NCBI RefSeq assembly: GCF_019645875.1
Contig: NZ_CP081000.1
Span: 2,914,001-2,978,000 of the forward strand
Source: Mycolicibacterium senegalense
GTDB taxonomy: Bacteria > Actinomycetota > Actinomycetes > Mycobacteriales > Mycobacteriaceae
DNA length: 64,000 nt
Reading direction: 5' to 3'
Part shown: positions 47,874 to 58,218 of the stretch, one piece after another
Layout: each line of letters begins with the position of its first letter
How positions within the stretch are numbered: position 1 is the first letter of the stretch
Position numbers and translations under genes: made by a program
The notes under the pieces: generated by a model
What the model was told of the DNA's origin: nothing
Seen by the model: only the letters and a program-made list of their open reading frames with translations
Database searches by the model: none

Positions 47874-48112
47874 GGGGAAGAAACTACCGTGTTACGGCCG
47901 TGACGCAAGTGTGAGTTGCTCTTAAAGTGCCAGAAAGGGCGATTGCGACAGATGGGATATACGCAGTTGAACGCCACCATGCCCGATTGCTGGCACAAGG
48001 GTGCGCCGGGCGCCACGCCGGGCCTGGCAACCCAACCGCGACGCCCTTGGCGTCGGCACCCTCAACCGGTGATTCGGATGTGCCCACACGTGCGTTACGA
48101 AGCGCGGCTCGC

Positions 48113-49213
48113 TCAACTTTCAGCGCCCGCCGGGTATACCGAGACCTCCTGCGCCTTGACCGAGAAATACACCGTGTCTCCCGGTGCCAACCCCAACTCG
48201 GCGACCGACTCTGCGGTGATGTCAGCAGCCAGCCCGGGGGCGCCGTCGGGCTGCTCATCGGCCCGCACCCGGATGCCGGGCCCACGGCTGTCGAGTTCGG
48301 CGACGGTCACCGCGACAGTGTTGCGCGGGCTGCCGTGCGGTTCGTCGCGGTACACCGCGACCGACGCCGGCGAGAACACCGCGACCACTGGCACACCCGG
48401 CAACACCTCGACCTCCGGCGTGCCGTGCCACTTCCCGCCGCAGGCCGTGTTCACCACGCCACCGCCGGCTGCAGTACCGCCGATCAGGTTGACCCCGGCG
48501 AACCGGGCACCGAAACGACTCTTGGGCGCAGCCAATACATTGGCGGCAGAACCACTTTCGGCAATTCTCCCGCCCTCCATCACGATCACCCGGTCGGCCA
48601 GGGTCAGCACGTCGAGCAGGTCATGGGTGATGAGTACCGCGCACCTGCCATCGCGGACCAGCACCCGCCGCAACACCTTGCGCATCGATGCCGCCACGGC
48701 CACATCCAGGCCCGCCATGGGTTCGTCGAGCAACAGCACCGCCGGATCGGCGGCCAGCGCCCGGGCCAGCGCGACCCGCTGAGCCTGCCCGCCCGACAAC
48801 TGCCGTGGCCGCCGGTGGGCCAGGTCAATGGCGTCGACCTCGGCCAACCACCGGTGAGCGGCCGCGTCGGCGGCGCGCCGCCCCAACCGGCCCCCACTGC
48901 GGGCGGCGAAAGCCACGTTGGCCACCGCACTAAGGTGCGGAAACAGCAGGGCGTCCTGCAACAACAACCCGACGCGGCGGGCGTGGGTCGGCACGTGGAC
49001 ACCGGACGCCGTGTCGGTGAGCATCCGATCGCCCACCCGGATGTGCCCCGCATCCAAGCCGACGAGTCCGGCGATGGCATGCAAGGTGGTCGACTTGCCT
49101 GCGCCGTTGGGGCCCAGTACCGCCAGCACCTCCCCTGCCGGAACACCGAATTCCACGTCCAGTCCGCGATTTTCGAGGACCGCGCGCACCTGCAGCGTCG
49201 TCTCCGAGGTCAC
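48113..49213 (-). CDS. modC: Molybdate ABC transporter ATP-binding protein ModC
   Basis: A 366-residue ABC ATPase that powers molybdate import. Walker [10 protein letters not shown] (34-42), signature [15 protein letters not shown], and Walker [13 protein letters not shown] are intact. The C-terminal part holds a molybdate-binding Mop/TOBE domain, from about residue 290 ([14 protein letters not shown] and [18 protein letters not shown]). GTG start overlaps the modB stop (GTGA), so the two are translated together. Matches Rv1859. Confidence 0.92.
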   Translation of the reverse strand: MTSETTLQVRAVLENRGLDVEFGVPAGEVLAVLGPNGAGKSTTLHAIAGLVGLDAGHIRVGDRMLTDTASGVHVPTHARRVGLLLQDALLFPHLSAVANVAFAARSGGRLGRRAADAAAHRWLAEVDAIDLAHRRPRQLSGGQAQRVALARALAADPAVLLLDEPMAGLDVAVAASMRKVLRRVLVRDGRCAVLITHDLLDVLTLADRVIVMEGGRIAESGSAANVLAAPKSRFGARFAGVNLIGGTAAGGGVVNTACGGKWHGTPEVEVLPGVPVVAVFSPASVAVYRDEPHGSPRNTVAVTVAELDSRGPGIRVRADEQPDGAPGLAADITAESVAELGLAPGDTVYFSVKAQEVSVYPAGAES

Positions 49214-50004
49214 GTCCAGCCACCCGCCCGCAGCCGACGGCTACCCAACCCGACGACCACGACAGCCGCGACCGCGACCAACAGCACCGACAGCGCCACG
49301 GCGGCGTCGGCGTCGCTCTCGCGCTGCAGGTAGATCTCCAGCGGAAGGGTCCGGGTCACGCCCTGGCGCGATCCGGCGAACGTCAGCGTGGCACCGAACT
49401 CGCCGAGGGAACGGGCGAAGGCCAGTACGGCGCCCGACACCAGACCCGGGCCCAGCAGCGGCAAGGTCACGCGCCACCACACCGTCGCGGGCGAAGCACC
49501 CAACGTCGACGCCACCACCTCGTAGTCGGCTCCCGCGGTGCGCGCCGCCCCTTCCAGCGAGATGACCAGAAACGGCAACGACACGAAAGTCTGTGCCAGC
49601 ACGACCGCCACCGTGGTGAATGCGATCTGCACCCCCGCACCCTCCAGGTACCGGCCGACCAGCCCGAGCCTGCCGAAGGCGTAGAGCAGGGCGATGCCGC
49701 CCACCACCGGCGGCAACACCAGCGGCAGCAAGATCAAGGGCCGGACGACCCTTGTCAGGACGCCGTCGGCGCGGGCCAACACCAACGCCAGCGGCACCCC
49801 GAACAGCACGCACAACACCGTGCTGGCCAGCGAGGTCTCCAGGCTCAGTTTCAGTGCCGCGGTCGACGACGGGCTGGATATCAGCGACCCGAACCGCGGC
49901 CAGTCCACCTTGGCCACCAGCGCCGCCAGCGGCAGCACGACGAAGATCGCGCCCAGCGCGGCGGGCAGATAGATCCAGCGCGGCAGCCGTGGCGGAATCG
50001 TCAC
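49210..50004 (-). CDS. modB: Molybdate ABC transporter permease ModB
   Basis: A 264-residue permease with about five to six helices. The cytoplasmic EAA loop reads [23 protein letters not shown], contacting Mod[19 protein letters not shown] is a typical ModB segment. Matches Rv1858. No modA (periplasmic binding protein) lies upstream, where M. tuberculosis has it; the upstream region holds an SDR gene on the other strand. A solute-binding protein encoded elsewhere must serve the complex, unless the transporter is silent. Confidence 0.92.
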   Translation of the reverse strand: MTIPPRLPRWIYLPAALGAIFVVLPLAALVAKVDWPRFGSLISSPSSTAALKLSLETSLASTVLCVLFGVPLALVLARADGVLTRVVRPLILLPLVLPPVVGGIALLYAFGRLGLVGRYLEGAGVQIAFTTVAVVLAQTFVSLPFLVISLEGAARTAGADYEVVASTLGASPATVWWRVTLPLLGPGLVSGAVLAFARSLGEFGATLTFAGSRQGVTRTLPLEIYLQRESDADAAVALSVLLVAVAAVVVVGLGSRRLRAGGWT

Positions 50005-50181
50005 AATGCGACCTCACACACCGTGTTCACGCAGGTGAGAGCGCGGGGTCGGATCATCCCCGCCACCTTATGTGAGCCCCTGATTGGCGCGTCGAGTTTC
50101 CCGACCTAGCTACTGTCCAGTAACATTGAGCGCTGGTCGCCCCCACCCGGCGCGGCGATCACGGGTACATGGAGGTACATC

Positions 50182-50856
50182 ATGGCGGAGGTGCTGGTCA
50201 CCGGAGGCGACACTGAACTCGGCCGCGCGATCGCGGCAGGTTTCCTGGACGCCGGCCACAACGTGATCATCGCCGGCGCGCGCCGCGAAGATCTGGAGTT
50301 GGCCGCCAAGCAGCTCGACATCTCCGCGATCGTGTTCGACAACACCGATCCCGTCAGCGTCGAGAATGCTCGTGCGCAGTTCCCCCACCACCTCGACACC
50401 CTCGTCAACGTCCCCGCGCCGTTGTTCGAGACCAAGGACCCGCGGACCTTCACCCTGGCCGACCATGCCACCGCCTGGCGTAATGCGCTAGACGCGACCG
50501 TGATCTCGGCTGTGCTGACCGTGCAGATCGTGGGCGACCAGCTGCGCTCGGGTGGATCGATCATCAACGTCGTGCCCGCGAGCCCGCGGGAGGGCAGCAT
50601 CGAAGCCGCCGTCAAAGCAGCGCTGGCCGATTGGACCACCGGTCAGGCCGCGTACTTCGGCACCCGCGGAATCACCGTCAACGCCATCGCTCCCGGCCTG
50701 TCCGCCGAGCCGAGCTACGACGGCCTGAGCACCACCCCGCCGTCGATCGCCGACGAATTCGCCCGTCTGGCAGTGTTTTTGAGCACGCCGGCAGCGCGCC
50801 ACATCACCGGGCAGACCATGCACGTCAGCCGCGGTACGCTCGCGACCCTGGGATAG
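50182..50856 (+). CDS. SDR-family protein with altered active site (Rv1856c-like)
   Basis: A 224-residue Rossmann-fold SDR, matching Rv1856c by order. The cofactor motif VTGGDTELGRAIA and the end NAIAPGLSAEP are intact, but the catalytic YxxxK position reads E-A-A-V-K: lysine kept, tyrosine replaced by glutamate. The serine position in NVVPAS is present. Normal SDR catalysis is thus unlikely; a structural or regulatory role is possible. GGAGG lies 7 bp before the ATG. It precedes the LLM gene by 18 bp. Confidence 0.85.
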   Translation: MAEVLVTGGDTELGRAIAAGFLDAGHNVIIAGARREDLELAAKQLDISAIVFDNTDPVSVENARAQFPHHLDTLVNVPAPLFETKDPRTFTLADHATAWRNALDATVISAVLTVQIVGDQLRSGGSIINVVPASPREGSIEAAVKAALADWTTGQAAYFGTRGITVNAIAPGLSAEPSYDGLSTTPPSIADEFARLAVFLSTPAARHITGQTMHVSRGTLATLG

Positions 50857-50874
50857 CGCGCTAAGGTCGGAGAA

Positions 50875-51801
50875 GTGACAATCCGACTCGGACTCCAGAT
50901 CCCCAACTTCTCCTACGGCACCGGCGTTTCCGAACTCTTCCCCACCGTCATCGCCCAGGCCCAGGAAGCCGAGGCCGCCGGCTTCGACTCCGTCTTCGTG
51001 ATGGACCACTTCTATCAGCTGCCGGGTCTCGGCACCCCTGACCAGCCGATGCTCGAGGCCTACACCGCGCTGGGCGCGTTGGCGACCGCGACGCAGAAAG
51101 TTCAGCTGGGCACCCTGGTCACCGGCAACACCTACCGCAACCCGACCCTGCTGGCCAAGGCCATCACCACACTCGACGTGATCAGTCAGGGCCGCGCGAT
51201 CCTCGGCATCGGCACCGGCTGGTTCGAACTCGAGCATGAACAGCTCGGCTACGAGTTCGGCACCTTCACCGACCGCTTCAACAAACTGGGCGAGGCGCTG
51301 CAGATCATCCTGCCGATGCTCGCCGGCGAGCGACCGACGTTCAGCGGCAAGTATTACCGCACGGTCGAAGCAATGGCCAATCCCCGCTTTCGCGACCACA
51401 TTCCGCTGATGATCGGTGGCAGCGGCGAGAAGAAGACAATTCCGCTGGCGGCCCGGCACTTCGACCACCTGAACATCATCGCGAACTTCGACGAATTGCC
51501 CCGCAAGCTCGACGTGATCCGGCAAGAGTGCGAGCGGATCGACCGGGATCCGGCCACTCTGGAGACCAGCATGCTGGTGATCGCACTGATCGGCGAGCAG
51601 TTCACCGCTGACGCGATCCCGCCCGACTTCCAGAGCCGTGCCGTGTTCGGCAGCGCCGAGCAGATCGCCGAGCAGCTCAAGACCAAGCTCTTCGATACCG
51701 GGGTGAACGGGGTGATCCTCAGCCCGGTAACCATCGGCGGTTATGTGCCAGGCGGCATCACGGCCGCCGCCGAGGCATTGAAACCACTGATATCCGGGTA
51801 A
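50875..51801 (+). CDS. F420-dependent LLM-class oxidoreductase (Rv1855c-like)
   Basis: A 308-residue TIM-barrel flavin/F420 oxidoreductase of the luciferase-like group. Blocks seen are GLQIPNFSYGTGVSELFPTV, the SVFVMDHFYQLP strand, LGTLVTGNTYRNP and GIGTGWFELEHEQLGY, typical of mycobacterial F420 enzymes. Matches Rv1855c. Substrate not known. GTG start; probably co-transcribed with the SDR gene. Separated from ndh by 98 bp that includes a possible promoter. Confidence 0.88.
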   Translation: MTIRLGLQIPNFSYGTGVSELFPTVIAQAQEAEAAGFDSVFVMDHFYQLPGLGTPDQPMLEAYTALGALATATQKVQLGTLVTGNTYRNPTLLAKAITTLDVISQGRAILGIGTGWFELEHEQLGYEFGTFTDRFNKLGEALQIILPMLAGERPTFSGKYYRTVEAMANPRFRDHIPLMIGGSGEKKTIPLAARHFDHLNIIANFDELPRKLDVIRQECERIDRDPATLETSMLVIALIGEQFTADAIPPDFQSRAVFGSAEQIAEQLKTKLFDTGVNGVILSPVTIGGYVPGGITAAAEALKPLISG

Positions 51802-51851
51802 ACATTCGGTTCGGTTGGCCATCTCGCCGCACGGGCTGGAATGGCGCCGAC

Positions 51852-51865
51852 TAACCTAACGGTTA
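51852..51865. promoter_or_regulatory. Inverted repeat upstream of ndh
   Basis: TAACC-TAAC-GGTTA, perfect five-base arms, 35 bp before the ndh ATG; its left part also matches half of an IdeR site (CTAACCTAA). The TATTAC that follows could be part of a -10. Regulator unknown. Confidence 0.35.
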
Positions 51866-51899
51866 TTACGAGTGGCAAACACGTCCGCGAGGAGCAGCA

Positions 51900-53273
51900 A
51901 TGAGCCATCCCGGAGCTACGGCATCGGATCGGCATAAAGTAGTCATCATCGGATCGGGTTTCGGCGGTCTGACCGCCGCCAAGACCCTCAAACGTGCCGA
52001 CGTCGACGTCAAGCTGATCGCCCGCACGACACACCACCTGTTCCAGCCGCTGCTGTATCAGGTGGCCACCGGCATCATCTCGGAGGGCGAGATCGCCCCG
52101 GCCACCCGCGTCATCCTGCGCAAGCAGAAGAACGCCCAGGTGCTGCTGGGTGACGTCACCCACATCGACCTCGAAAAGCAGACCGTGGATTCGGTGCTCC
52201 TCGGGCACACGTACTCCACGCCGTACGACAGCCTCATCATCGCCGCCGGCGCCGGCCAGTCCTACTTCGGCAACGATCACTTCGCCGAGTTCGCTCCCGG
52301 TATGAAGTCGATCGATGACGCGTTGGAACTCCGTGGCCGCATCTTGGGCGCTTTCGAGCAGGCCGAGCGTTCCAGTGACCCGGTGCGCCGGGCCAAGCTG
52401 CTGACCTTCACCGTGGTGGGCGCGGGCCCGACCGGTGTCGAAATGGCCGGGCAGATCGCCGAGTTGGCCGATCAGACCCTGCGCGGCAGCTTCCGCCACA
52501 TCGACCCCACCGAGGCTCGGGTGATCCTGCTCGATGCCGCACCGGCGGTGCTGCCGCCGATGGGCGAGAAGCTCGGCAAGCGGGCCCAGGCACGCCTGGA
52601 GAAGATGGGCGTCGAGGTTCAGCTCGGCGCCATGGTGACCGACGTCGATCGCAACGGGCTGACGGTCAAAGACGCCGACGGCACGCTGCGCCGCATCGAA
52701 TCGGCCTGCAAGGTGTGGTCGGCAGGCGTCTCGGCCAGCCCGCTGGGCAAGGACCTGGCCGAACAGGCCGGAGTCGAACTCGACCGCGCGGGCCGGGTCA
52801 AGGTGCAACCCGATCTCACGGTGCCGGGCCACCCGAATGTTTTCGTGGTCGGTGACATGGCCGCCGTCGAGGGCGTTCCCGGTGTTGCCCAGGGCGCGAT
52901 CCAGGGCGGCCGGTATGCGGCCAAGCTGATCAAACGTGAGGTCGCAGGCACCAGCCCGAAGATCCGTTCGCCGTTCGAGTACTGGGACAAGGGCTCGATG
53001 GCGACGGTGTCGCGGTTCTCGGCGGTCGCCAAGGTCGGCCCGATCGAGTTCTCCGGGTTTTTCGCCTGGTTGTGCTGGCTGGTGCTGCACCTGGTGTACA
53101 TCGTCGGGTTCAAGAGCCGGCTGGTGACGGTGTTGTCGTGGGGTGTGACGTTCTTGAGCACCAAGCGCGGTCAGCTCACCATCACCGAACAGCAGGCCTA
53201 CGCCCGCACCCGGATCGAAGAGCTCGAGGAGATCGCGGCTTCCGTACAGGAATCCGAGAGAGCGGCCTCCTAG
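51900..53273 (+). CDS. ndh: Type II NADH dehydrogenase Ndh
   Basis: A 457-residue membrane-bound flavoprotein that passes NADH electrons to menaquinone without pumping protons, the main NADH oxidase of mycobacteria and linked to isoniazid and NDH-2 inhibitor response. FAD site IIGSGFGGLTAAKTLKRA, NADH site VVGAGPTGVEMAGQIAEL, and a C-terminal hydrophobic/amphipathic anchor FFAWLCWLVLHLVYIVGF (about residues 381-398). Matches Rv1854c. ATG with GAGGAG 5 bp upstream. Convergent with the urease operon, sharing a CTAG stop with ureD. Confidence 0.96.
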   Translation: MSHPGATASDRHKVVIIGSGFGGLTAAKTLKRADVDVKLIARTTHHLFQPLLYQVATGIISEGEIAPATRVILRKQKNAQVLLGDVTHIDLEKQTVDSVLLGHTYSTPYDSLIIAAGAGQSYFGNDHFAEFAPGMKSIDDALELRGRILGAFEQAERSSDPVRRAKLLTFTVVGAGPTGVEMAGQIAELADQTLRGSFRHIDPTEARVILLDAAPAVLPPMGEKLGKRAQARLEKMGVEVQLGAMVTDVDRNGLTVKDADGTLRRIESACKVWSAGVSASPLGKDLAEQAGVELDRAGRVKVQPDLTVPGHPNVFVVGDMAAVEGVPGVAQGAIQGGRYAAKLIKREVAGTSPKIRSPFEYWDKGSMATVSRFSAVAKVGPIEFSGFFAWLCWLVLHLVYIVGFKSRLVTVLSWGVTFLSTKRGQLTITEQQAYARTRIEELEEIAASVQESERAAS

Positions 53274-53920
53274 CCCGCCGACGCTTCGGGCGGCAGCCGG
53301 TCTCCTTGCCAGGTGGCCAGGCTGCCGCCGCGGGCCAATGCCAAAACCAACCCGTGCGCCTCGAACGAGCTTGCGGGATAACGCAGTTCGCTGACACAGG
53401 CCCGAGGCGCGGCGAGCACGTCATCCCCCACCGCCCCGCGACCGAGTTCGATGCGGTGCCGCAACAACGGCGCCGTGCCGATGTCGGCATGCACCGACGA
53501 CGACCAGAACCCTTCGCGCTCACCGGATCTGCCGATTTGGACCCGTTCACGAATTCGGACTTGCCCGGACTCGGCGAGCTGTAGTCGCGTGTCGGTGTGA
53601 TGGGCGGATCCGCCGGCCACCACGGTCGGTTGCGGGTCCAGGTCCAGACTGCCGGCGACCTCGAGCTCCCAACGCGCTGCCGACTCCGCGGTGCGGCCGC
53701 CGGGCAGCACCATGGTCGCCGCGACGGTGCGGATCCGCAGCCGGGCACCGGGTTCCACCACCAGCCGCACCGTCAGCGTGTCGCCACCGAGCGGAGTGGC
53801 GGCCGTGGAGACCAGATGCACCGTGTCGGGTCCGGTGCATCGTCCGGCGAGACCGCCGCGCGCCTCGATCCGCGGCAGCCGCCCCGGTGAGGCGGCTATC
53901 AGCACCCGCGCGTGCATCAC
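53270..53920 (-). CDS. ureD: Urease accessory protein UreD (UreH)
   Basis: A 216-residue chaperone needed for nickel delivery to apo-urease, last gene of the operon. The beta-rich sequence with [20 protein letters not shown] and [16 protein letters not shown] fits UreD. Matches Rv1853. The start overlaps the ureG stop by 4 bp. The protein is somewhat short for the family, as in other mycobacteria. Confidence 0.88.
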   Translation of the reverse strand: MMHARVLIAASPGRLPRIEARGGLAGRCTGPDTVHLVSTAATPLGGDTLTVRLVVEPGARLRIRTVAATMVLPGGRTAESAARWELEVAGSLDLDPQPTVVAGGSAHHTDTRLQLAESGQVRIRERVQIGRSGEREGFWSSSVHADIGTAPLLRHRIELGRGAVGDDVLAAPRACVSELRYPASSFEAHGLVLALARGGSLATWQGDRLPPEASAG

Positions 53921-54603
53921 GCCGACGGCGCCTGCGCGATCTCCAACTGGTCGCGCACCCAGGCCAGCACGGGTCCGGCGGTCGGATCCTCGGTCAGCGA
54001 GATGAGCTCCGTCGGCCGCTGCCCGCGGGCCTTGGCGGCATCGCGGCGCATCACGTCCAGGTCGGCGCCCACCAGCGGGGCCAGATCAGTCTTGTTGACC
54101 ACCAACAGGTCCGAATACGTCACGCCCGGCCCACCCTTGCGCGGCACCTTGTCTCCCCCGGCCACGTCGACGACGAAGATCTGCACGTCCACCAGACCCG
54201 ACGAGAACGTCGCGGTGAGGTTGTCGCCACCGGACTCGACGAGGATCAGGTCCAACGGCGGGTTCGCCTCGATGAGGTCATCGATCGCGTCGAGGTTGGC
54301 GGTGATGTCGTCGCGGATCGCGGTGTGCGGGCAGCCGCCGGTCTGGACCGCGGCGATCCGCTCGTCGGGCAGCACCGCGTGCCTGCGCAGGAAGTCGGCG
54401 TCCTCGGTGGTGTAGATGTCGTTGGTCAACACCGCCAGCGACAACTCATCGCGCAGCTGCCGGCTCAGCGCGGCCACCAGTGCGGTCTTGCCGGACCCGA
54501 CCGGCCCACCGACGCCGATACGTAGCGGCTCGCCGGGCCGGCGCACCCGCTTGGGCCGGTCGACGTGGGTGTGGGGCTCGCCGTCGAGGAAATGCGGTGG
54601 CAT
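53917..54603 (-). CDS. ureG: Urease accessory GTPase UreG
   Basis: A 228-residue GTPase that couples GTP hydrolysis to nickel insertion. P-loop GPVGSGKT (33-40), switch/G2 region [26 protein letters not shown] and the G4 motif VVNKTDL are in order. A short His-bearing N-tail ([12 protein letters not shown]) may bind nickel. Matches Rv1852. Starts 30 bp after ureF. Confidence 0.95.
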   Translation of the reverse strand: MPPHFLDGEPHTHVDRPKRVRRPGEPLRIGVGGPVGSGKTALVAALSRQLRDELSLAVLTNDIYTTEDADFLRRHAVLPDERIAAVQTGGCPHTAIRDDITANLDAIDDLIEANPPLDLILVESGGDNLTATFSSGLVDVQIFVVDVAGGDKVPRKGGPGVTYSDLLVVNKTDLAPLVGADLDVMRRDAAKARGQRPTELISLTEDPTAGPVLAWVRDQLEIAQAPSA

Positions 54604-54633
54604 GGTGGGCCTTTCGGGTATACGGGTGGAACC

Positions 54634-55269
54634 TCAGGAGACGAACAGCGGCCGGTCGCGTCCGGTGTGCCGTTGCGCCAGGACGTCGAGCAGAGGGTCG
54701 GACAGCTCGGCCGGCCCGATCACTGCCTCGGCCGCCGCCGCGTCACACAACCCCGAGAGCTCGAAGGTCAGCGCCGCAACATCGGCGGGGTCCAGTGCGA
54801 GCAACCGCTGGGCAGCGGTGGCCGACCCGGTCATGGTGGTGTACACCACCGACAGCGCGGTCTGGGCCGGATCCAGGTCGGCCGCGGTTGCGACGACACC
54901 GGCGGCCACCGGCAGGTGCGGCCGGGATCCCAGCGCGTCCCACGACTGCTGCGGCCACACGCGCCGGGCCAGCCGGACCAGTCCGCGCCCCTGACCGCGC
55001 GAGGCTTCGCGGGCCGCCGGCGCCGGTGTGCGGGCATCGGTTTCGGCGTCGGCGGCCTCGGGCCCCAGAGCCCCGGTCCGCACCGCCACCGCGATCGAGG
55101 CAGCCACCACTCCGCTGGTCCGGATACGCCGGACCAAGAAGGCCCGCAAGGTGGCGAGGTCGACCAGTAGGCCGCTGGTGACCGCCTCCTCGACTCCGCC
55201 GGAATGCACGTGACCGCCGGTCGGCAAGCGCGAGTCGGCCAAGGTGAGAAGCGTTGCCAGGCTGCTCAT
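54634..55269 (-). CDS. ureF: Urease accessory protein UreF
   Basis: A 211-residue helical accessory protein, which bridges UreD and UreG on apo-urease. LLTLADSRLPTGGHVHSGGVEEAV is the conserved N-terminal motif, and LLALDPADVAALTFELSGLC a C-terminal one. Matches Rv1851. Its start is directly adjacent to the ureC stop. Confidence 0.92.
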   Translation of the reverse strand: MSSLATLLTLADSRLPTGGHVHSGGVEEAVTSGLLVDLATLRAFLVRRIRTSGVVAASIAVAVRTGALGPEAADAETDARTPAPAAREASRGQGRGLVRLARRVWPQQSWDALGSRPHLPVAAGVVATAADLDPAQTALSVVYTTMTGSATAAQRLLALDPADVAALTFELSGLCDAAAAEAVIGPAELSDPLLDVLAQRHTGRDRPLFVS

Positions 55270-56991
55270 CTAGAACAGGAAGTATCGCTGTGCCATGGGC
55301 AGCTCGACCGCAGGCTGTTCCTGCCACACCTGCCCGTCGATCCGCACGGTGAAGGTGTCGGGCTCGACCTCGATGTGCGGCAACGCATCGTTGTGCGGCA
55401 TCTGCGCCTTACCGATCCGGCGAACATTCTTGACCGCGGCCAACTTCCGACGCACGTCGACGCGGTCGGCCAGGCCGTCCTCGATCGCCTGCGGTGCGAC
55501 AAAATGGACCGATGTGGCGGCCGCGGCCGCGGGGGCCGCGCCGAACATGGGCCGCGGCAAGACCGGTTGCGGGGTCGGGATGGATGCGTTGGCGTCACCC
55601 ATCGCGGCCCAGGCGATCATGCCGCCTTTGATCACCGCATGCGGGCGGACCCCGAAGAACGCCGGTTCCCACAGCACCAGATCGGCGAGCTTGCCGACCT
55701 CGACGGAACCGACCTCCTCGTCGAGGCCGTGCGCGACGGCCGGGCAGATGGTGTATTTCGCGACGTATCGGCGGACACGGTTGTTGTCGGCTGCGCCGTC
55801 TCCTTCCAGAGCGCCGCGCCTGCGCTTCATCACATGCGCGGTCTGCCACGTCCGCAGCACCACTTCACCGACCCGGCCCATGGCCTGAGAGTCGCTGCCG
55901 ATCATCGAGATCGCCCCGATGTCGTGCAGCAGATCTTCGGCCGCGATCGTCGACGGCCGGATCCGGCTCTCGGCGAACGCCAGATCCTCGGGCACACTCG
56001 GGTTGAGGTGGTGACACACCATGAGCATGTCGAGGTGCTCGTCGAGGGTGTTGACCGTGTGCGGACGGGTCGGATTGGTCGAGCTGGGAAGCACATTCGG
56101 ATGCGAGGCGACGGTGATGATGTCGGGTGCGTGCCCGCCGCCGGCGCCTTCGGTGTGGTAGGCGTGGATGCCGCGGCCCTTGATCGCCGACAGGGTGTCC
56201 TCGACGAAACCGGCTTCGTTCAGGGTGTCTGTGTGGATATTGACCTGCACGCCGGCGGCTTCGGCGACAGTGAGGCACGCGTCGATGGCCGCCGGCGTGG
56301 TGCCCCAGTCCTCGTGCAGCTTGAATCCCGCTGCACCGGCCCGCAATTGCTCCCACATGGCCTCGGAACTGACGGTGTTGCCCTTGCCGAGCAACGCGAC
56401 GTTGAGCGGCCAGGAGTCCAGCGACTCCAGCATCCTGGCCAGATGCCAGGCACCCGGGGTGACCGTGGTGGCCTTGCTGCCCTCGGCCGGACCGGTGCCC
56501 CCGGCCACGATCGTGGTGATGCCGCCACCGAGTGCCTCTGGCATGATCTGCGGACAGATCAGGTGCACGTGACAGTCGATGGCACCGGCGGTCAGGATCC
56601 GGCCGTTGCCTGCGATGATCTCGGTCGACGGACCGACGACCAGGTCCGGGTGCACACCGGTCATGATGTCGGGATTGCCGGCCTTACCGATGGCCACGAT
56701 GCGCCCGTCGCGGATTCCGATGTCGGCCTTGATGATTCCCCAGTGATCGATGATCACCGCACCGGTGATGACGGTGTCGGGTGCGCCCTCGGCCCGGGTC
56801 GCCCTCGCCTGGCCCATCGACTCGCGCAGCACCTTGCCGCCGCCGAACACCGCCTCGTCGCCGGCCAGTTCCGGGCCACCGCTGCGGTCCTCGGTGATCT
56901 CGATGAACAGGTCGGTGTCGGCCAGTCGAATCCGGTCCCCGGTAGTGGGGCCGAACAACGCCGCGTAGCGGGCCCTGGTCAATTCGGTCAT
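55270..56991 (-). CDS. ureC: Urease alpha subunit UreC
   Basis: A 573-residue catalytic subunit that hydrolyses urea to ammonia and CO2 with two nickel ions. Metal ligands and catalytic residues are all present: His141 and His143 (DCHVHL), carbamylated Lys224 (GFKLHEDWG), His253, His279, Asp367 (SDSQAMGR), and the mobile-flap Cys326/His327 (MVCHHLN). Normal length. The ATG overlaps the ureB stop by 4 bp. Matches Rv1850. Provides ammonia for nitrogen or pH control; no nickel transporter is seen in the window. Confidence 0.97.
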   Translation of the reverse strand: MTELTRARYAALFGPTTGDRIRLADTDLFIEITEDRSGGPELAGDEAVFGGGKVLRESMGQARATRAEGAPDTVITGAVIIDHWGIIKADIGIRDGRIVAIGKAGNPDIMTGVHPDLVVGPSTEIIAGNGRILTAGAIDCHVHLICPQIMPEALGGGITTIVAGGTGPAEGSKATTVTPGAWHLARMLESLDSWPLNVALLGKGNTVSSEAMWEQLRAGAAGFKLHEDWGTTPAAIDACLTVAEAAGVQVNIHTDTLNEAGFVEDTLSAIKGRGIHAYHTEGAGGGHAPDIITVASHPNVLPSSTNPTRPHTVNTLDEHLDMLMVCHHLNPSVPEDLAFAESRIRPSTIAAEDLLHDIGAISMIGSDSQAMGRVGEVVLRTWQTAHVMKRRRGALEGDGAADNNRVRRYVAKYTICPAVAHGLDEEVGSVEVGKLADLVLWEPAFFGVRPHAVIKGGMIAWAAMGDANASIPTPQPVLPRPMFGAAPAAAAATSVHFVAPQAIEDGLADRVDVRRKLAAVKNVRRIGKAQMPHNDALPHIEVEPDTFTVRIDGQVWQEQPAVELPMAQRYFLF

Positions 56992-57302
56992 GCGGTTCCC
57001 AATCGGCCGGGCGGGTCGAGACTGATGCCGTGAACTTCACGCGTGCCGCCGAGCGGCACCAGTGAAATGCGTTGGGCTATACCGGGTTCGAAGCGAACCG
57101 CGGTTCCGGCCGGGATGTCGAGCCGGTGTCCGCGAGCAGCGGACCGGTCGAATTCCAGAGCGGAGTTGGCCTGCGGCAGATGCACGTGGCTGCCGACCTG
57201 CACCGGGCGGTCGCCGGTGTTGACCACGTCGAGCGTCAACCGCGGCGCACCGGCATTGAGTTCGATTGCACCGTCACCGAATACGATCTCTCCAGGGATC
57301 AC
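56988..57302 (-). CDS. ureB: Urease beta subunit UreB
   Basis: A 104-residue structural subunit. [18 protein letters not shown] and [15 protein letters not shown] are the conserved strands, with [17 protein letters not shown] near the end. Matches Rv1849. 9 bp after ureA. Confidence 0.95.
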   Translation of the reverse strand: MIPGEIVFGDGAIELNAGAPRLTLDVVNTGDRPVQVGSHVHLPQANSALEFDRSAARGHRLDIPAGTAVRFEPGIAQRISLVPLGGTREVHGISLDPPGRLGTA

Positions 57303-57311
57303 CGGGGCACC

Positions 57312-57614
<303 letters not shown>

Positions 57615-57675
57615 AGCGTGCGATCCTGCCATGACGGGCGAGGTTCGGCAGCGCTCGCTGCGGAAGCCCGGTGCG

Positions 57676-58077
57676 CTACTCGGGGATGTTCTGCAGTCGC
57701 ACCTGTCCGCGGGCAACGAGTTTGCCCTGTTCGTCGGTGATGGTGATCAGCCACAGCTGCTGACGCCGTCCTCGGTGGATGGGTTGAGAGATCGCAGTAA
57801 CCGTCCCTGTCCCGATCGCCCGCAGGAAGTCTGTGTTGTTGTTGACCCCGACGACGGTGCCGCCGCCGATCTCCGAGAGCCAGATGTGGCCCGACACACT
57901 TGCCAGGCTTTCGACGATCGAGCAGTACACGCCGCCGTGCACGATCCCCCACGGCTGCAACAGCTTGTCGTGGATGGTCAGCTGGGCGCGGCCGCCGTCC
58001 GGGGTGAGCTCCAGGTAGGTCAGGCCCAGTTCGGAGTCGAATCCCTGGCCCAGTCGTTCGGTGGAATCAGTGGTCAC
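57676..58077 (-). CDS. PaaI-family thioesterase (Rv1847-like)
   Basis: A 133-residue hotdog-fold protein. The active region reads [18 protein letters not shown] (HGG pattern), then [17 protein letters not shown] and the common tail [13 protein letters not shown]. Matches Rv1847. I place the start at the GTG at 58077 ([10 protein letters not shown]) because the longer GTG at 58107 lies within the end of the MrsI-like RNA terminator; an AAGGA site lies close to 58077. The longer start cannot be excluded. It sits 61 bp before ureA. Confidence 0.85.
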   Translation of the reverse strand: MTTDSTERLGQGFDSELGLTYLELTPDGGRAQLTIHDKLLQPWGIVHGGVYCSIVESLASVSGHIWLSEIGGGTVVGVNNNTDFLRAIGTGTVTAISQPIHRGRRQQLWLITITDEQGKLVARGQVRLQNIPE

Positions 58078-58105
58078 AGTCCTTGTGTCTACACGCCGTA
58101 TCGCC

Positions 58106-58209
58106 ACAAAGATGCGGGCGGGTCCCGCGTCTACAACGCGGGACCCGCCCTCGAGCGGACCGGGGGTCTCTGCAGCCCTCAGGACTCCGGCGCGGTCCGT
58201 TGGTCTCGT
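58106..58209 (-). ncRNA. mrsI: MrsI-like iron-responsive small RNA
   Basis: M. tuberculosis MrsI (ncRv11846) is an IdeR-controlled RNA of about 100 nt between blaI and Rv1847, the same position and direction as here. The predicted RNA starts near 58209, after a TAGTAT -10 (58216-58221) that overlaps an IdeR box. It contains an apical AGUCC-UGA-GGGCU stem-loop, an enclosing CGGACCG/CGGUCCG stem, and ends in a perfect 14-bp hairpin (58116-58150) followed by a weak U-rich tail. UGAGGGCUG (58173-58181) is perfectly complementary to the bfrA leader. Exact ends are inferred. Confidence 0.72.
58116..58150 (-). terminator. Terminator hairpin of the MrsI-like RNA
   Basis: Perfect 14-bp stem GGGCGGGTCCCGCG/CGCGGGACCCGCCC (58116-58129 with 58137-58150), 7-nt loop; on the minus strand followed by GCATCTTTGT. 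Confidence 0.8.
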
Positions 58210-58218
58210 ACCTACATA

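Noticed and set aside
50010..50040. CTCAC...GTGAG repeat upstream of modB as a molybdate operator
   Set aside because: Arms are short and do not resemble a known ModE or Moco-riboswitch element.
55204..57033. Large open frame opposite ureC
   Set aside because: Shadow frame produced by high-GC codon use; ureC has all catalytic residues on the other strand.
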